A stretch of 64,000 bases of DNA from Dendrophyllia cribrosa (GCA_024195265.1 JAJLRJ010000007.1:30427128-30491127), one strand, 5' to 3'. Shown: positions 48,876-62,406, counted from the first letter of the stretch. Numbers and translations: made by a program. Notes: generated by a model not told the origin, from the letters alone.

Positions 48876-50434
48876 TCTCCAGCACTCGGCTTGACGATAC
48901 TGTTGTAGAGTCTCAGCTTCGTTCCAAGGCTGTATTGCTTCGATTTCCAGACAGGCTGGAGTCGTGCAAAAGCACCGCGAGCTTTCCCAAGTCTTGCCTT
49001 AATGTCCTTATGTGCTGCATTATCCTTGGCGACGAGACTACCTAGGTAGGTGAATTCCTCGACAAAGTCAAGTTGTTCACCCTCTGCTGTAATTGGTGCA
49101 TCGGGAGTGGCATTGATGCACATTACCTTGGTCTTAAAGGTGTTAATGTTCAAGCCTGCCTGCTTGGCAAACTTACTGAGCCTGTCGGTTTTCTCCTGTA
49201 GGTGGCAACGTGTTGTGGAGAGAGCAGCAAGGTCATCCGCAAAATCAAGATCTTCAAGTTGGGAAAAGAGTGTCCACTGAATGCCCCGGGGTCTGTCAGC
49301 CGTTGTTCTGCGCATGATCCAGTCAATGGCAAGCAGGAAGAGGATGGGAGAGATGATACATCCCTGGCGTACACCTGACTCCACGAAGAACCATTCTGAC
49401 AGGTTGTTATCTATGATGACACTACACTCGAACTGGTGGTAGAACAAACCCATGAGTGTAACCATCTTTGGAGGGACACCATATGTTTTCAAGATCTTCC
49501 ATAGGGTGTCGCGGTGTACACTGTCGAAAGCTTTCCTGAAGTCTATAAAGTTAATGTAGAGAGGGGTGTTCCACTCGATGCACTGCTCGATGATGTTTCT
49601 CAGAGCAAAGATCTGATCTATGCACCCCCGACCTCTTCTAAATCCTGCCTGTTCCTGTCTCAGTACAGTGTCAATGGCTGCATCAATTCTAGCAAGAAGA
49701 ATCCTGCAGAAAATCTTTGATGGAATTGAGAGCAGTGTGATGCCCCGCCAGTTGTCGCAATCCCGGAGGTTGCCTTTCTTGGGGATCTTGACAATTAGAC
49801 CTTTGGTCCAGTCGCCCGGTATTGTGTCAGTCTCCCAGATGTCTCTGAAGAGGTCCGTGAGAACCTTGGTTGAAGTACCAAGGTCAGCTTTCAGCATTTC
49901 AGCATGGATGGAGTCGATGCCTGGAGCTTTCCCACTCTTCATAGCTTTGATGGCACACCTGACTTCTGCTTCAGTTGGGGGACTGATGTTGATGTTCAAA
50001 ACATCCTCGGCTGGTGGAGGGTCAGCAGGATCATCTGGTTCTGGGCGGTTGAGTACCTCACGGAAGTGTTGTACCCATCTGGCTGCTTGTTCACGCTCTG
50101 TTGTGAGGTTGTTGCCATCCTTGTCTTTGACAGGGTCAGACTGGCTGGTGTTTTTGCCACAGAGTTGTTTTGTGATCTTATAAACAGTACTTATCTCACC
50201 TCTTGCAGCAGCACGCTCGGCTTCACCTGCTAGCTCCTCAGCAAAAGCTCTTTTGTCATTCCGAGCGCTCTTCTTCACCGCTTTGTCCTTCATCTTGTAG
50301 GCTTCTTGAGCCTGCTCTCGGAGTCTGAGTGACTTTGTGCTCAATATCTTGGCCTTCAGCTGTTTCCTTTCTTCTATCTTCTGCCAAGTACCAGCTGTTA
50401 TCCATTCCTTGTTCTTTTTCCGTCTGTAGCCCAA
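48872..50434 (-). pseudogene. Non-LTR reverse transcriptase, main frame (520 codons)
   Basis: Typical RT order: GKAPGIDSIHAEMLK, NWRGITLLSIPSKIF, QAGFRRGRGCIDQIFALRNI, INFIDFRKAFDSV (motif A), SGVRQGCIISPILF (motif B), LDFADDLAALS (catalytic FADD, motif C), and KTKVMCIN with FTYLGSLV further on. The frame ends prematurely after LRLYNSIVK, because a short deletion before the conserved AECWRVIK removes a few codons and shifts frame. The beginning is truncated by the element's 5' end. Confidence 0.88.
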
Positions 50435-50453
50435 GACATTGGTGGCTGTCTCT

Positions 50454-51924
50454 TGTTGCCGTAGGTCGTCGGAAACGTTTACAACAGAGTCATATCGGTT
50501 GTCCAGAACGCAATCACTAAGAATTATTCTTCACTAAGGGAGAGCTCCCAGCCACAGCTACCAATCTAATCGTGGATCACCCTCGCACTTCCAAGTTCTA
50601 CCTTCTCCCAAAAATCCACAAGCCAGGGAACCCCGGGAGGCTCATTGTATCCGCTTGTAAACTGCCCCACTGAGCTCTTAGCTACTTATCTCGACAAGAT
50701 CACTTCTCCTTTGGTTCATGGTTTACCTAGCTACGTCAAGGACACTAATCATATGCTAGACATTGCACAATCCTTTCGCTATGCCAGCTCAAATTCTAAT
50801 CGCTTTGTTTTCACAATGGACATCAAGTCACTGTATACAGTGATACCCAACAACGATGGCCTTTAAGCTTTACAACATTTTTTAAACAAGCGGTCGGTGC
50901 TAGAACCACCTACACCGACCTTAGTACGTCTTGCTGAATTGGTTCTCATACTTAACAGCTTCACCTTCAACGGCGGTTACTACCAACAAACGGGTGGTGT
51001 CGCTATGGGAAGCAAATTTGGTCCTAACTACGCCTGTCTGTTCGTCGGTCACATCGAGGAACAAATTTTCTTACAATATCCAGGAACCAAACCTGACCTC
51101 TACAAGCGATACATCGACGACATAGTGGGAACAGCTTCCTGTAGAGAAAGAGAACTTGACAACTTTGCCAATTTTGTCAACAACTTCCACCCGAGCTTTA
51201 AGTTCACTTGGTCCATCTCTGACGACCAACTACCTTTTCTAGACCTCTTCCTTAAAACAACTGCTCGAGGATTAGCAACGTCCATACACTACAAAGAAAC
51301 CGACTCTCACTCGTATCTCACATACTCATCTTCACACCCGGGCCGTTGTAAAGACTCCATTCCATACAGCCAATTTCTCCGCCTTAAACGGATATGCAGT
51401 GATGAGAACGATTTCATCAGCAAAAGGAAGGAAATGGCATCTTTCTTCCTGCACCGCAACTATCCTCCAACAGTCGTAGATCGAACCCTCCAACGCGTCA
51501 GCACCATCTCCCGAGAAGCAGCAATGCGACCATCTGACGATGCAAGCACCAACAAAGAAGTCATCCCGCTGACACTTACTTATAATCCTACCAACAGCTG
51601 TGTCAAGAACATCCTTACGAAAAACTTTGAAATCCTCAAATCTGATCCTGAGACTCCAATTTGAAAGACTCCTTGGTCCACAGCAATCTTCAGTCCAACT
51701 TCAATACGGGGGTTGACTCTAATGGAACCTTTCCCTGTTGCCGTCCACGTTGCAAGACCTGCGCCTACACCAATTCAGCGGCCATGATCAACACTCCTGG
51801 TGGACCGCTGACAATTCGAGAGAAGTTCACATGTACGACCAGTAACCTCGTCTACATCATTACCTGTCGTACATGTACTCTGTGTTACATCGGCGAAACT
51901 GGACGTAGGCTCGGCGACAGATTT
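50454..51924 (+). pseudogene. Penelope-like element copy 5, RT/GIY-YIG half
   Basis: Resumes at the second 9-bp duplication. The longest palm frame is 50897-51664 (255 codons, YIDD present, GGVAMGSKFGP present), bounded by the shared TAA after NNDGL and the shared TGA after ETPI. It is cut after GETGRRLGDRF by the sat483 junction, exactly as in copy 2. Confidence 0.87.
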
Positions 51925-52400
51925 TGCAAGGATTGAAGTGGATTACAGTTTAGTTTGAAATCAACGTTGCCTTTCTTTATTTGAGAAGACAGAGTCAATC
52001 GTGGCCTTTGTCTCAAACCAAAATGTATCCGTTATAAGCGCTCCGTCTATTTTGAGCTTTTTTACTTAGTTGCATTTGCTTAGTTAATGTTTGTGAGATG
52101 GAGAAATTAATTGTTTATTAGTCATAACTTTTGAGTCATTTGTTTGCTCCTAAGGTGTAATTATTGACGCAGAAACATTACGCACCCTCTACTGATGACA
52201 CTGTTCCACCAAAATAGTAAAATTTCCCTTCGCCTATTTTCACGTTATGTCGCCAAATGCCACAAAATATACAACAAAGATGGATTAAAAGAATCTATAC
52301 AGCAAAACAAAAGGAATTGTTTGAAGATAAAGTGCAGGATTGCAAGGATTGAAGTGGATTACAGTTTAGTTTAAAATCAACGTTGCCTTTCTTTGTTCTC
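51925..52400 (+). repeat. sat483 monomer with a small internal deletion
   Basis: Mirror of 27257-27799, but about 70 bp around the TATACTAATTTCATAAATGA word are missing near 52190. No gene. Confidence 0.85.
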
Positions 52401-53062
52401 AGGTATATTTAAAAGGCCTGGGTCAGTTACGGTACATTTAAAAACTAAGGAGGGTGGTCTATCTCATAAAGTGTGGAACATATTGATATGAAACTTGGCC
52501 AAAGGCTTAAACTTGATACACAGATTAATTTTGATAAGTAGTTGTCACGAAAACAGTCACACAACTGATTAAGGTATCAAATTTCTATGTTTTTCTTTAG
52601 GGTAAGTGCAGTAGAACTTAAACCACTCTGATTGACAAAATATCGTTTGGATATTTTTAAGTGCGCAAAGTCATACACGAAACAAACGGGAAGGCGTGAC
52701 CAGGTCACGTGACGATTGAAATGTCACGATTTTGTTTTCACGGAATAACCAGAAAACAGTCATGCCGCGTAGGAGGACCACGTTTCTAGTTACCTTTAGA
52801 AAGTACCTTACAAGGGTAGAAATAATGCCACTTAAAACTCGCAGGAAACACAATTTTTCCTTGTCGGCAAGAGCAGTGAAGGAACAAACCGGAAGTAAAA
52901 CCTCAATTGGTCACGTGATAGGTTGCCATGGAAACATCAACGTCAAAAAGGACTGTCCTAACAAGTCAAATGCCGTTGCCAAGTCTCATACTTATGACAC
53001 GTTTCCTTTTGAAGATAGACCACCCACCTTACTCTTTTGATGAAATAGGGGAAGAGCCAGTT
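52401..53062 (+). mobile_element. R675 repeat, full-length copy d
   Basis: Same limits as copy b. The 102-codon frame is open at 52732-53040. Confidence 0.65.
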
Positions 53063-54530
53063 GTCAATCGTAGCGTTTATCTCAAACCAAAATGCGTGCG
53101 TTGTAACCGCTCCGTCTATCTTAAGCATCTTCACTTAGTTGCATTTCCTTAGTTATGGTTTGTGAGATTGAGAAATAAATTGTTCGTTAGTCATAACTTT
53201 TGAGTCATTTGTTAGCTCCTAAGGTGCAATTATTGATGCAGAAACAGTACGAAGCCTTTTCGTGAATATCTCGGGTATCTTCGGTATCAGTCGCCGCACT
53301 TCGTATATACTCATTTGATAAATGAATACTGATGACACTGTTCCGCCAAAATAGTAAAATTTCCCTTGGCTTATTTCCACGTTATATCGCCAAATGCCAG
53401 AAAATATACAACTCAGTTGGATAAAAAGATTCTATAGAGCAAAACAAAACTAATTGTTTGGAGATAAAATGCAGGATTGCAAGGATTGAAGTGGATTACA
53501 GTTTAATTTGAAATCAACGTTGCATTTCTTTGTTTGAGAAGCAGTGTCAATCGTGGCGTTAATCTCAAACCAAAATGCGTGGGTTATAATCGCTCCGTCA
53601 ACTTTGAGCTTCTTCACTTAATTGCATTTGCTTAGTTAATGTTTGTGAGATTGAGAAATAAATTGTTCATTGGTGATAACTTTTGAGTCATTTGTTGGCT
53701 CCTAAGGTGCAATTATTGATGCAGAAACATTACGGAGCCTGTTCGTGGATATTTCGGGTATCTTCGGTATCAGTCGTCGTACTTCGTGTATACTCTACTG
53801 ATGACACTGTTCCGCCTAAGTAGTAAAATTTCCCTTCGCTTCTTTCCACGTTATATCGCCAAATGCCACAAAATATACAACTTAGTTAGATCTAAAGATT
53901 CTATAGCTCAAACCAAAAGAAAGTGTTTGGAGATAAAGTGCAGGATTGCAAGGATTGAAGTGGATTACAAAGTAGTTTAAAATCAACGTTGCCTTTCTTT
54001 GTTTGAGAAGCACTGTCAATCGTGGCGTTTATCTAAAAAAAAAAATGTGTGCGTTATAACCGCTCCGTAAATTTTGAGCTTCTTCACTTAGTTGCATTTG
54101 CTTAGTTAATGTTTGTGAGATGGAGAAATAAGTTGTTTATTGGTCATAACTTATGAGTCATTTGTTCGCTCCTAAGATGCAGATTATTGATGCAGAAACA
54201 TAACGCAGCGTCCTCGTGAATAATTCGGGTATCTTTGGTATCAGTCGTCGTACTTTGTGTATACTCATTTCATAAATGAATACTGATGACACTGTTCCGC
54301 CTAAATAGTAAAATTTCCCTTCGCTTATTTCCACGTTACATCGCCAAATGCCACAAAATATACAACTTAGTTGTATAAAATGATTCTATAGAGCAAAACA
54401 AAAGGAATTGTTTGGAGATAAAGTGCAGGATTGCAAGGATTGAAGTGGATTACAGTTTAGTTTGAAATCAACGTTGCTTTTGTTACTTTGACAAGCAGTG
54501 TCAGTCCTGGCGTTTATCTTAAACCAAAAT
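53063..54530 (+). repeat. sat483 array
   Basis: About three monomers, one with a roughly 20-bp deletion near 53797. No gene. Confidence 0.9.
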
Positions 54531-54714
54531 GCGTGCGATTTCTATGAAAAGTGTACAAAACGCACGTTTGGGGCCGTGTGGTACAAGTTTTGGTAAAATC
54601 TCACTTTTCCGCACACCAGATCTCAAAATCGTCGTACTGGCCTCAAATCATCGCCAAATCGGGAAAACAGTGCGATTCCTATGAAAAGTGCACAAAACGC
54701 ACGTTTGGGGCCGT
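54531..54714 (+). repeat. sat137 fragment
   Basis: Same fusion as at 23985 and 41567. Confidence 0.85.
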
Positions 54715-56200
54715 TAAAAATTGTGTACTTCGTGACCATTTTCTGGCAAAAATTATTTTAATGGCCAATCTACATTTTCGACAAGTTATTCTTGATGAAC
54801 ATAAACGGATTCAGTCACCAAAATTAAGTGCTTTATCTCAGTGTCGAAAATATCCTGGCCCGATCGAGACGATCTTGCATATCATATCAAACAACAGACA
54901 AGGATAGCTATTTATTAGTCAGGGGCCGTATTTACGAAAGCATCCTAAGTCCAAAGAGCCTCCTAAGATATAACTTAGGAGATAACTGGTATTCACGAAG
55001 ACCTCCTATTTTAAGACATGTCTTATTTTTTCTTCTAAACTTAGGACCTCCTAAATTTTTAAGACATGTCTTAACTGGTATTCACGAAGACCTCCTAACT
55101 TAAGATATGTCTTAATTTTTCTCCTAAACTTAGGAGGTCAAAATTGACCTCCTAACTTATTCAAACATGTCTTGACGGAGGCTATCTTTGCAGAGTTATA
55201 TTTCCGTTTTTCGTGAAAATAAGCCCTTGTACAAGAAATATCGAAGTAGACCCTATTAAAATGATGATGGATTTGTTTGTTGCTTTCGCTACTGACCATG
55301 AACGAAGATATTATCACGGTTTTGCTATCTTAAATTTGAGATGAAATAAAGATTATTGTATCGTCATTGTGATTACAACAACAATTTACACAATACAAAA
55401 TATTCATTCATGTAATTTTCATAACTTATTATTCATAAGATCGCGCCATATAAACTGTCTCTGATTGGTTTACTTTTACTAATCGATAACTGCCCGCGAC
55501 CATTGAACTTAGGAGACTGCTAAGTTACGCTTACCTTAGGATGGTCATAAGATATCGTTCGTGAATAGCACTTAGGACATATCTTAGGAAGCTCCTAAAT
55601 TTTCTCTTAAGTTATATCTTAAGATATATCTTAGGTAGGATTTCGTGAATACGGCCCCTGATTATAAACTAGTTATGAATAAAATAACGTTTCACCTTTA
55701 TGGCTTATTGCGACACGCGCTCTGTCATTTGAATGTTTTTCGATATATAAGACTTGTCTTCTCGACATTTCTTCGTCTGTTAGTACCTACATTCATATTA
55801 GACTTTTATTTTTACATGTAGACGTTTCCGGCTGCAATCAGTTTACTTTTACTACATTAAAAGTGCCGTAGGGGAAATGTCTCGAATTAAACTTATTGAA
55901 TTATTGGGATCCAGAAATGAATCTGTATAATCTGTATAATCTGCTTGGATGCGCAGAAAGAAAGCAATGGAACTAAAACTCACTGGAAACGCTCTAAATC
56001 GCTCCAAAAACCACACAGGAGACAAGGAAACACATAAGCGAAGTAAGGTAGGCAATTTTTATTGAAATCTTGTTCGTATTTTTTAGCTCCTTGAATGGAC
56101 CGTTTTTTCTCATACAAATTCTTATAATTTCGCTCGTAACGGTTACTGTGACAGATATAGCTTGGGCTACCTGTGATTAAATTAGGCCAAGATACAATCA
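54715..56200 (+). repeat. Spacer repeat S, interrupted by a MITE
   Basis: Forward copy, split at ATTAGTCAG/ATTATAAAC by the insertion at 54923-55657. Its right end is longer than at 24894, reaching ATTAGGCCAAGATACAATC. Confidence 0.72.
54923..55657. mobile_element. Harbinger-like MITE with GGGCCGTATT terminal inverted repeats
   Basis: 735 bp with ends GGGCCGTATTTACGAAAG and CTTTCGTGAATACGGCCC-like complement, flanked by CAG and CTG, compatible with a 3-bp CWG target duplication, as used by some PIF/Harbinger elements. Both subterminal regions are packed with CTCCTAA/TTAGGAG and AAGACATGTCTTA/AAGATATATCTTA palindromes. No transposase frame, so it is non-autonomous. Confidence 0.72.
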
Positions 56201-56940
56201 TTTAAGAGGCTAGAGATATAAAGTTTGAACGACATAAACGTAAACGATACCACTAGTGAGAATATTGTGCGTATTTTCGTAGGTTAGATTAAGCCTTTAA
56301 ACGCAACTTAACTGGCAGTGTTTGCTTCATTGTAATACCGTTATATGATATAATGGGCTAACAACATGAAAACAGACGTCGATCGAATGGGTTTGTCCAA
56401 AAACATTGTCGTAATAACGAGAATATCTTACGGACGGTGAGCTGAGATGTCTGTCATCTAGTAGATCACAAAATTGTCATCCATTGGCTGTAATCAAAAG
56501 AAAGAAAATTAAGATCTACTTTATTCAGTTTAGTTTAAGCATGGGCCTCTTCTGAATTTCGAACCAGGTTATGAGATCGGCGCATTTCACCGCACCAGAT
56601 GTTATTTTCGTTCCGCAAGAAATCACCAGACTTCCGATCCTGCTTTTATCGCATTAAACTGAACAATCCCTTACGCTCACAAAGTGTTGTCATCAGCCTA
56701 GGACTGCTTTTAATCTTTTAATTACATTGGAATTATGTCAATAAAGAACAGTTTATGTGCAATACATTTTAAATCAGTCGCATCGGCGAAATAAAAGTAT
56801 TTTTTTCTCGACCGCAAAAAGCAAAATTAACTGACGGATGTCTGATCAAACAGGATTTGAGATTTCTTTACCTTCTTTTTTGACAGTTCAACTCAAATAG
56901 TACTTAATTGCAAAAAATCTGGTCAATTGAACATAATTTT
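56201..56940. other. Unassigned A/T-rich sequence
   Basis: About 740 bp seen only once in the window. It has no open frame of note, no tandem structure and no recognised repeat. It separates the spacer from the next sat137 array. Confidence 0.6.
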
Positions 56941-59900
56941 AACAGTACGATTTCTATGAAAAGGCGCACAAAACGCACCCGTTTGAGTCCGTGCGGAGCA
57001 AGTTTTGGCAAAATCTCACTTTTCCGCACACCAGATCTCAAAATCGTCGACTGGCATCAAATCATCGCGAAATCTCAAAAACTGTGCGATTTCTATGAAA
57101 AGTGCACAAAACGCACGTTTGGGGCCGTGCCGAGAAAGTTTTGGCAAAATCTCACTTTTCCGCACACCAGATCTCAAAATCGTACTGACTCAAATCATCG
57201 GCAAATCTCAAAAACAGTGCGATTTCTATGAAAACTGCACGAAACGCACGTTTGGGGCCGTGCGGAGAAAGTTTTGGCAAAATCTCACTTTTCCGCAACC
57301 AGATCTCAAAAGCGTCGTACTGGCCTCAAATCATTGCCAGATCTGAAAAACAGTGCGATATCTATAAAAAGTGCACAAATCGCACGTTTGGGACCGTGCG
57401 GAGAAAGTTTTGGCAAAATCTCACTTTTCCGCAAACCAGATCTCAAAATCGTCGTACTGGCCTCAAATCATCGCCAAATCTGAAAAACGGTGCGATTTCT
57501 ATGAAAAGTGCACAAAACGCACGTTTCGAGCCGTGCGGATCACGTTTCGGCAAAATCTCACTTTTCCGCACACCAGATCTCAATATCGTCGTACTGGCCT
57601 CAAATCATCGCCAAATATGAAAAACGGTGCGATTTCTATGAAAAGTGAACAAAAGGCACGTTTCGAGCCGTGCGGAAGAAGGTTTAGCAAAATCTCACTT
57701 TTCCGCACACCAGATCTCAAAATCGTCGTACTGGCATCAAATCATCGCCAAATCTCAAACAGTGTGATTTCTATGAAAAGTGCACAAAACGCACGTTTGG
57801 GGCCGTGCGGAGAAAGTTTTGGCAAAATCTCACTTTTACGCAACCAGATCTCAAAAGCGTCGTACTGGCCTCAAATCATTGCCAAATCTGAAAAACAGTG
57901 CGATATCTATAAAAAGTCCACAAAACGCACGTTTCGAGCCGTGCGGAGCAAGTTTCGGCAAAATCTCACTTTTCCGCACACCAGATCTCAATATCGTCGT
58001 ATTGGCCTCAAATCATCGCCAAATCTAAAAAACCGTGCGATTTCTATGAAAAGTGAACAAAAGGCACATTTCGAGCCGTGCGGAAGAAGGTTTGGCAAAA
58101 TCTCACTTTTCCGCACACCAGATCTCAAAATCGTCGTACTGGCCTGAAATCATCGCCAAATCTGAAAAACAGTGCCATTTCTATGAAAAGTGCACAAAAC
58201 GCACGTTTTGGGCCGTGCGGAGCAAGTTTTGGCAAAATCTCACTTTTCCTCACACCCGAACTCAAAATATTCGTACTGGCCTGAAATCATCGCCAAATCT
58301 GAAAAACAGTGCCATTTCTATGAAAAGTGCACAAAACGCACGTTTCGGGCCGTGCGGAGCAAGTTTTGGCAAAATCTCACTTTTCCGCACACCCGAACTC
58401 AAAATCGTCGTACTGGCCTGAAATCATCGCCAAATCTGAAAAACAGTGCCATTTTTATGAAAAGTGCACAAAACGCACGTTTGAGGCCGTGCGGAGCAAG
58501 TTTTAGCAAAATCTCACTTTTCCTCACACCAGATCTCAAAAGCGTCGTACTGACCTCAAATCATCGCCAAATTTAAAAAACAGTGCAATTTCTATAAAAG
58601 TGCACAAAACGCACGTTTGGGGCCGTGCGGAGCAAGTTTTGGCAAAATCTCACTTTTCCGCACACCAGATCTCAAAATCGTCGTACTGACCTCAAATGAT
58701 CGCCAAATCTGAAAAACAGTGCGATATCTATGAAAAGTGCACAAAACGCACGTTTCGGGTCGTGCGGAGCAAGTTTTGGCAAAATCTTACTTTTCCGCAC
58801 ACCAGATCTCAAAATCGTCGTACTCGCCTCAAATCATCGCCAAATTTGAAAAACAGTGCGATATCTATGAAAAGTGCACAAATCGCAAGTTTGGGGCCGT
58901 GCGGAGAAAGTTTTGGCAAAATCTCACGTTGGCGCAAACCAGATCTCAAAATCGTCGTACTGGCCTCAAATCATCGCCAAATTTCAAAAACAGTGCGATT
59001 TCTATAAAAGTGCACAAAACGCACGTTTGGGGCCGTGCGGAGCAAGTTTTGGCAAAATCTCACTTTCCCGCACACCAGATCACAAAATCGTCGTACTGAC
59101 CTCAAATCAACGCGAAATCTGAAAAACAGTGCGATATCTATGAAAAGTGCACAACACGCACGTTTCGGGTCGTGCGGAGCAAGTTTTGGCAAAATCTTAC
59201 TTTTCCGCACACCAGAGCTCAAAGTCGTCGTACTGGCCTCAAATCATCACGAAATCTGAAAAACAGTGCGATATCTATGAAAAGTGCACAAATCGCACGT
59301 TTGGGGCCGTGCGGAAAAAGTTTTGGCAAAATCTCACGTTGCCGCAAACCAGATCTCAAAATCGTCGTACTCGCCTCAAATCATCGCCAAATCTGAAAAA
59401 CAGTGCGATTTCTATGAAAAGTGCACAAAACGCACGTTTGGGGCCGTGCGGAGCAAGTTTTGGCAAAATCTCACTTTCCGCACACCAGATCTCAAAATCG
59501 TCGTACTGTCCTCAAATCATCGCCAAATCTGAAAAACAGTGCGATATCTATGAAAAGTGCACAAAAGCGCACGTTTCGGGACGTGCGGAGCAAGTTTTGG
59601 CAAAATCTCACTTTTCCGCACACCAGATCTCAAAATCGTCGTACTGGCCTCAAATCATCGCCAAATCTGAAAAACAGTGCGATTTCTATGAAAAGTGCAC
59701 AAAACCCACGTTTGGAGCCGTGCGGAGCAAGTTTTGGCAAAATCTCACTTTTCCGCACACCAGATCTCAAAATCGTCGTACTGGCCTCAAATCATCGCCA
59801 AATCTGAAAAACAGTGCGATTTCTATGAAAAGTGCACAAAACGCACGTTTGGAGCCGTGCGGAGCAAGTTTTGGCAAAATCTCACTTTTCCGCACACCAG

Positions 59901-60766
59901 ATCTCAAAATCGTCGTACTGGCCTCAAATCATCTCGAAATCTGAAAAACAGTGCGATATCTATGAAAAGTGCACAAAACGCACGTTTGGGGCCTTGCAAA
60001 GCAAGTTTTGGAAAAATCTCACTTTTCCACACACCCGATCTCAAAATCGTCGTACTGGCCTTAAATCATCGCCAAATCTGTAAAACAGTGCGATATCTAT
60101 GAAAAGTGCACAAAACGCACGTTTCGGGTCGTGCGGAGGAAGTTTTGGCAAAATCTTACTTTTCCGCACACCAGATCTCAAAATCGTCGTACTGGCCTCA
60201 AATCATCGCCAAATTTGAAAAACGGTGCGATTTCTATGAAAAGTGCACAAAACTCACGTTTCGAGCCGTGCGGAGCAAGTTTTGGCAAAATCTCACTTTT
60301 CCGCACACCGGATCTGAATATCGTCGTACTGGCCTCTAATCATCGCCAAATCTGAAAAACAGTGCGATTTCTATGAAAAGTGCAAAAAACGCAAGTTTGG
60401 GGCCGTGTGGAGAAAGTTTTGGCAAAATCTCACTTTTCCGCACTCTAGATCTCAAAATTGTCGTACTGGCCTCAAATCATCGCCAAATCTGAAAAACAGT
60501 GCGATATCTATGAAAAGTGCACACAACGAACGTTTGGGGCCGTGCGGAGAAAGTTCTGGCAAAATCTCACTTTTCCGCACACCAGATCTCAAAATCGTCG
60601 TACTGTCCTCAAATGATCGCCAAATCTCAAAAGCAGTGCGATTTCTATGAAAAGTGCACAAAACGCACGTTTCGCGCCGTACGGAGCAAGTTTTGGCAAA
60701 ATCTCACTTTTCCGCACTCCAGATCTCAAAATCGTCGTACTGACTTCAAATCATCGCCAAATCTGA
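56941..60766 (+). repeat. sat137 array, second large block (about 28 monomers)
   Basis: 137-bp monomers. The left part is more diverged, with variants such as CGTTTCGAGCCGTGCGGA and CGCAACCAGATC. Some monomers alternate in groups (for example the CGTTGGCGCAAACC type at about 58927 and 59338), suggesting higher-order repeats. Ends at AAATCTGATTAGTGTC against Penelope copy 6. Confidence 0.94.
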
Positions 60767-61083
60767 TTAGTGTCATTAACGTAGCTAGGTAAACCATGAA
60801 CCAAAGGAGAAGTGAACTTGTCGAGATAAGTAGCTACGAGCTCGGTGGGGCAGTTACAAGCGGATACAATGGGCCTCCCGGGGTTCCCTGGCTTGTGGAT
60901 TTTTGGGAGAAGGTAGAACTTAGAAGTGCGAGGGTGATCCGCGATTAGATTGGTAGCTGTGGCTGGGAGCTCTCCCTTAGTGAAGAATAATTCTTAGTGA
61001 TTGCGTTCTGGACAACCGATATGACTCTGTTGTAAACGCTTCCGACGACTCTGTTGTAAACGTTTCCGACGACCTACGATCCT
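60767..61083 (-). pseudogene. Penelope-like element copy 6, N-terminal remnant
   Basis: Only the stretch from KEELPATATNL to NDTNQ plus part of the centre remains. Near 61030-61080 the CTCTGTTGTAAACG word is duplicated, and the rest of the N-terminal half is deleted. Confidence 0.8.
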
Positions 61084-62050
61084 AATCGTGGATCACCCTC
61101 GCACTTCCAAGTTCTACCTTCTCCCAAAAATCCACAAGCCAGGGAACCCCGGGAGGCCCATTGTATCCGCTTGTAAACTGCCCCACTGAGCTCTTAGCTA
61201 CTTATCTCGACAAGATCACTTCTCCTTTGGTTCATGGTTTACCTAGCTACGTCAAGGACACTAATCATATGCTAGACATTGCACAATCCTTTCGCTATGC
61301 CAGCTCAAATTCTAATCGCTTTGTTTTCACAATGGACATCAAGTCACTGTATACAGTGATACCCAACAACGATGGCCTTTAAGCTTTACAACATTTTTTA
61401 AACAAGCGGTCGGTGCTACAACCACCTACACAGACCTTAGTACGTCTTGCTGAATTGGTCCTCACACTTAACAGCTTCACCTTCAACGGCGGTTACTACC
61501 AACAAACGGGTGGTGTCGCTATGGGAAGCAAATTTGGTCCTAACTACGCCTGTCTGTTCGTCGGTCACATCGAGGAAAAAATTTGCTTACAATATCCAGG
61601 AACCAAACCTGACCTCTACAAGCGATACATCGACGAAATAGTGGGAACAGCTTCCTGTAGAGAAAGAGAACTTGACAACTTTGCCAATTTTGTCAACAAC
61701 TTCCACCCGAGCCTTAAGTTCACTTGGTCCATCTCTGACGACCAACTGCCTTTTCTAGACCTCTTCCTGAAACCAACTGTTCAAGGATTAGCAACGTCCA
61801 TACACTACAAAGAAACCGACTCTCACTCGTATCTCACATACTCATCTTCACACCCGGTCCGTTGTAAAGACTCCATTCCATACAGCCAATTTCTCCGCCT
61901 TAAACGGATATGCAGTGATGAGAACGATTTCATCAGCAAAAGCAAGGAAATGGCATCTTTCTTCCTGCACCGCAACCATCCCCCAACAGTCGTAGATCGA
62001 ACCCTCCAACGCGTCAACACCATCTCCCGAGAAGCAGCAATGCGACCATC
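61084..62050 (+). pseudogene. Penelope-like element copy 6, RT part
   Basis: RT palm with the shared TAA after NNDGL, then an open frame 61413-62108 that passes through the R675 junction. The catalytic box is YIDE, as in copy 4, so the active site is lost. Cut after ISREAAMRPS by R675, as in copy 4. Confidence 0.87.
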
Positions 62051-62406
62051 TTGTTGTCACGGAATAACCAGAAAACAGTCATGCCGCGTAGGAGGACCAC
62101 GTTTCTAGTTACCTTTAGAAAGTACCTTACAAGGGTAGAAATAATGCCACTTAAAAACTCGCAGGAAACACAATTTTTCCTTGTCGGCAAGAGCACTGAA
62201 GGAACAAACCGGAAGTAAAACCTCAATTGGTCAGGTGATAGGTTGCCATGGCAACATCAACGTCAAAAAGGACTGTCCTAACAAGTCAAATGCCGTTGCC
62301 AAGTCTCATACTTATGACACGTTTCCTTTTGAAGATAGACCACCCACCTTACTCTTTTGATGAAATAGGGGAAGAGCCAGTCCTTAATATACTTGAGTTT
62401 GAGAAG
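62051..62406 (+). mobile_element. R675 repeat, truncated copy e
   Basis: Mirror of copy c (43805-44151) with the identical Penelope junction CATCTTGTTGTCACGGAA. One extra A in a run (about 62155) breaks the 102-codon frame. Confidence 0.68.

Larger units (their letters stand above)
48473..50453 (-). mobile_element. RTE/RTE-X-like non-LTR retrotransposon, 5'-truncated
   Basis: 1981 bp inserted leftwards into Penelope copy 5, flanked by a 9-bp duplication. The 3' end is a short TAGT microsatellite on the top strand (TTAGTTAGTTAGT), as in poly-A-less non-LTR families. Only the RT and C-terminal region remains; no apurinic endonuclease domain is present, as expected for 5' truncation during target-primed reverse transcription. 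Confidence 0.85.

Noticed and set aside
55000..55160. Dense CTTAGGAG palindromes as transcription-factor sites
   Set aside because: Better explained as the subterminal structure of the Harbinger-like MITE.
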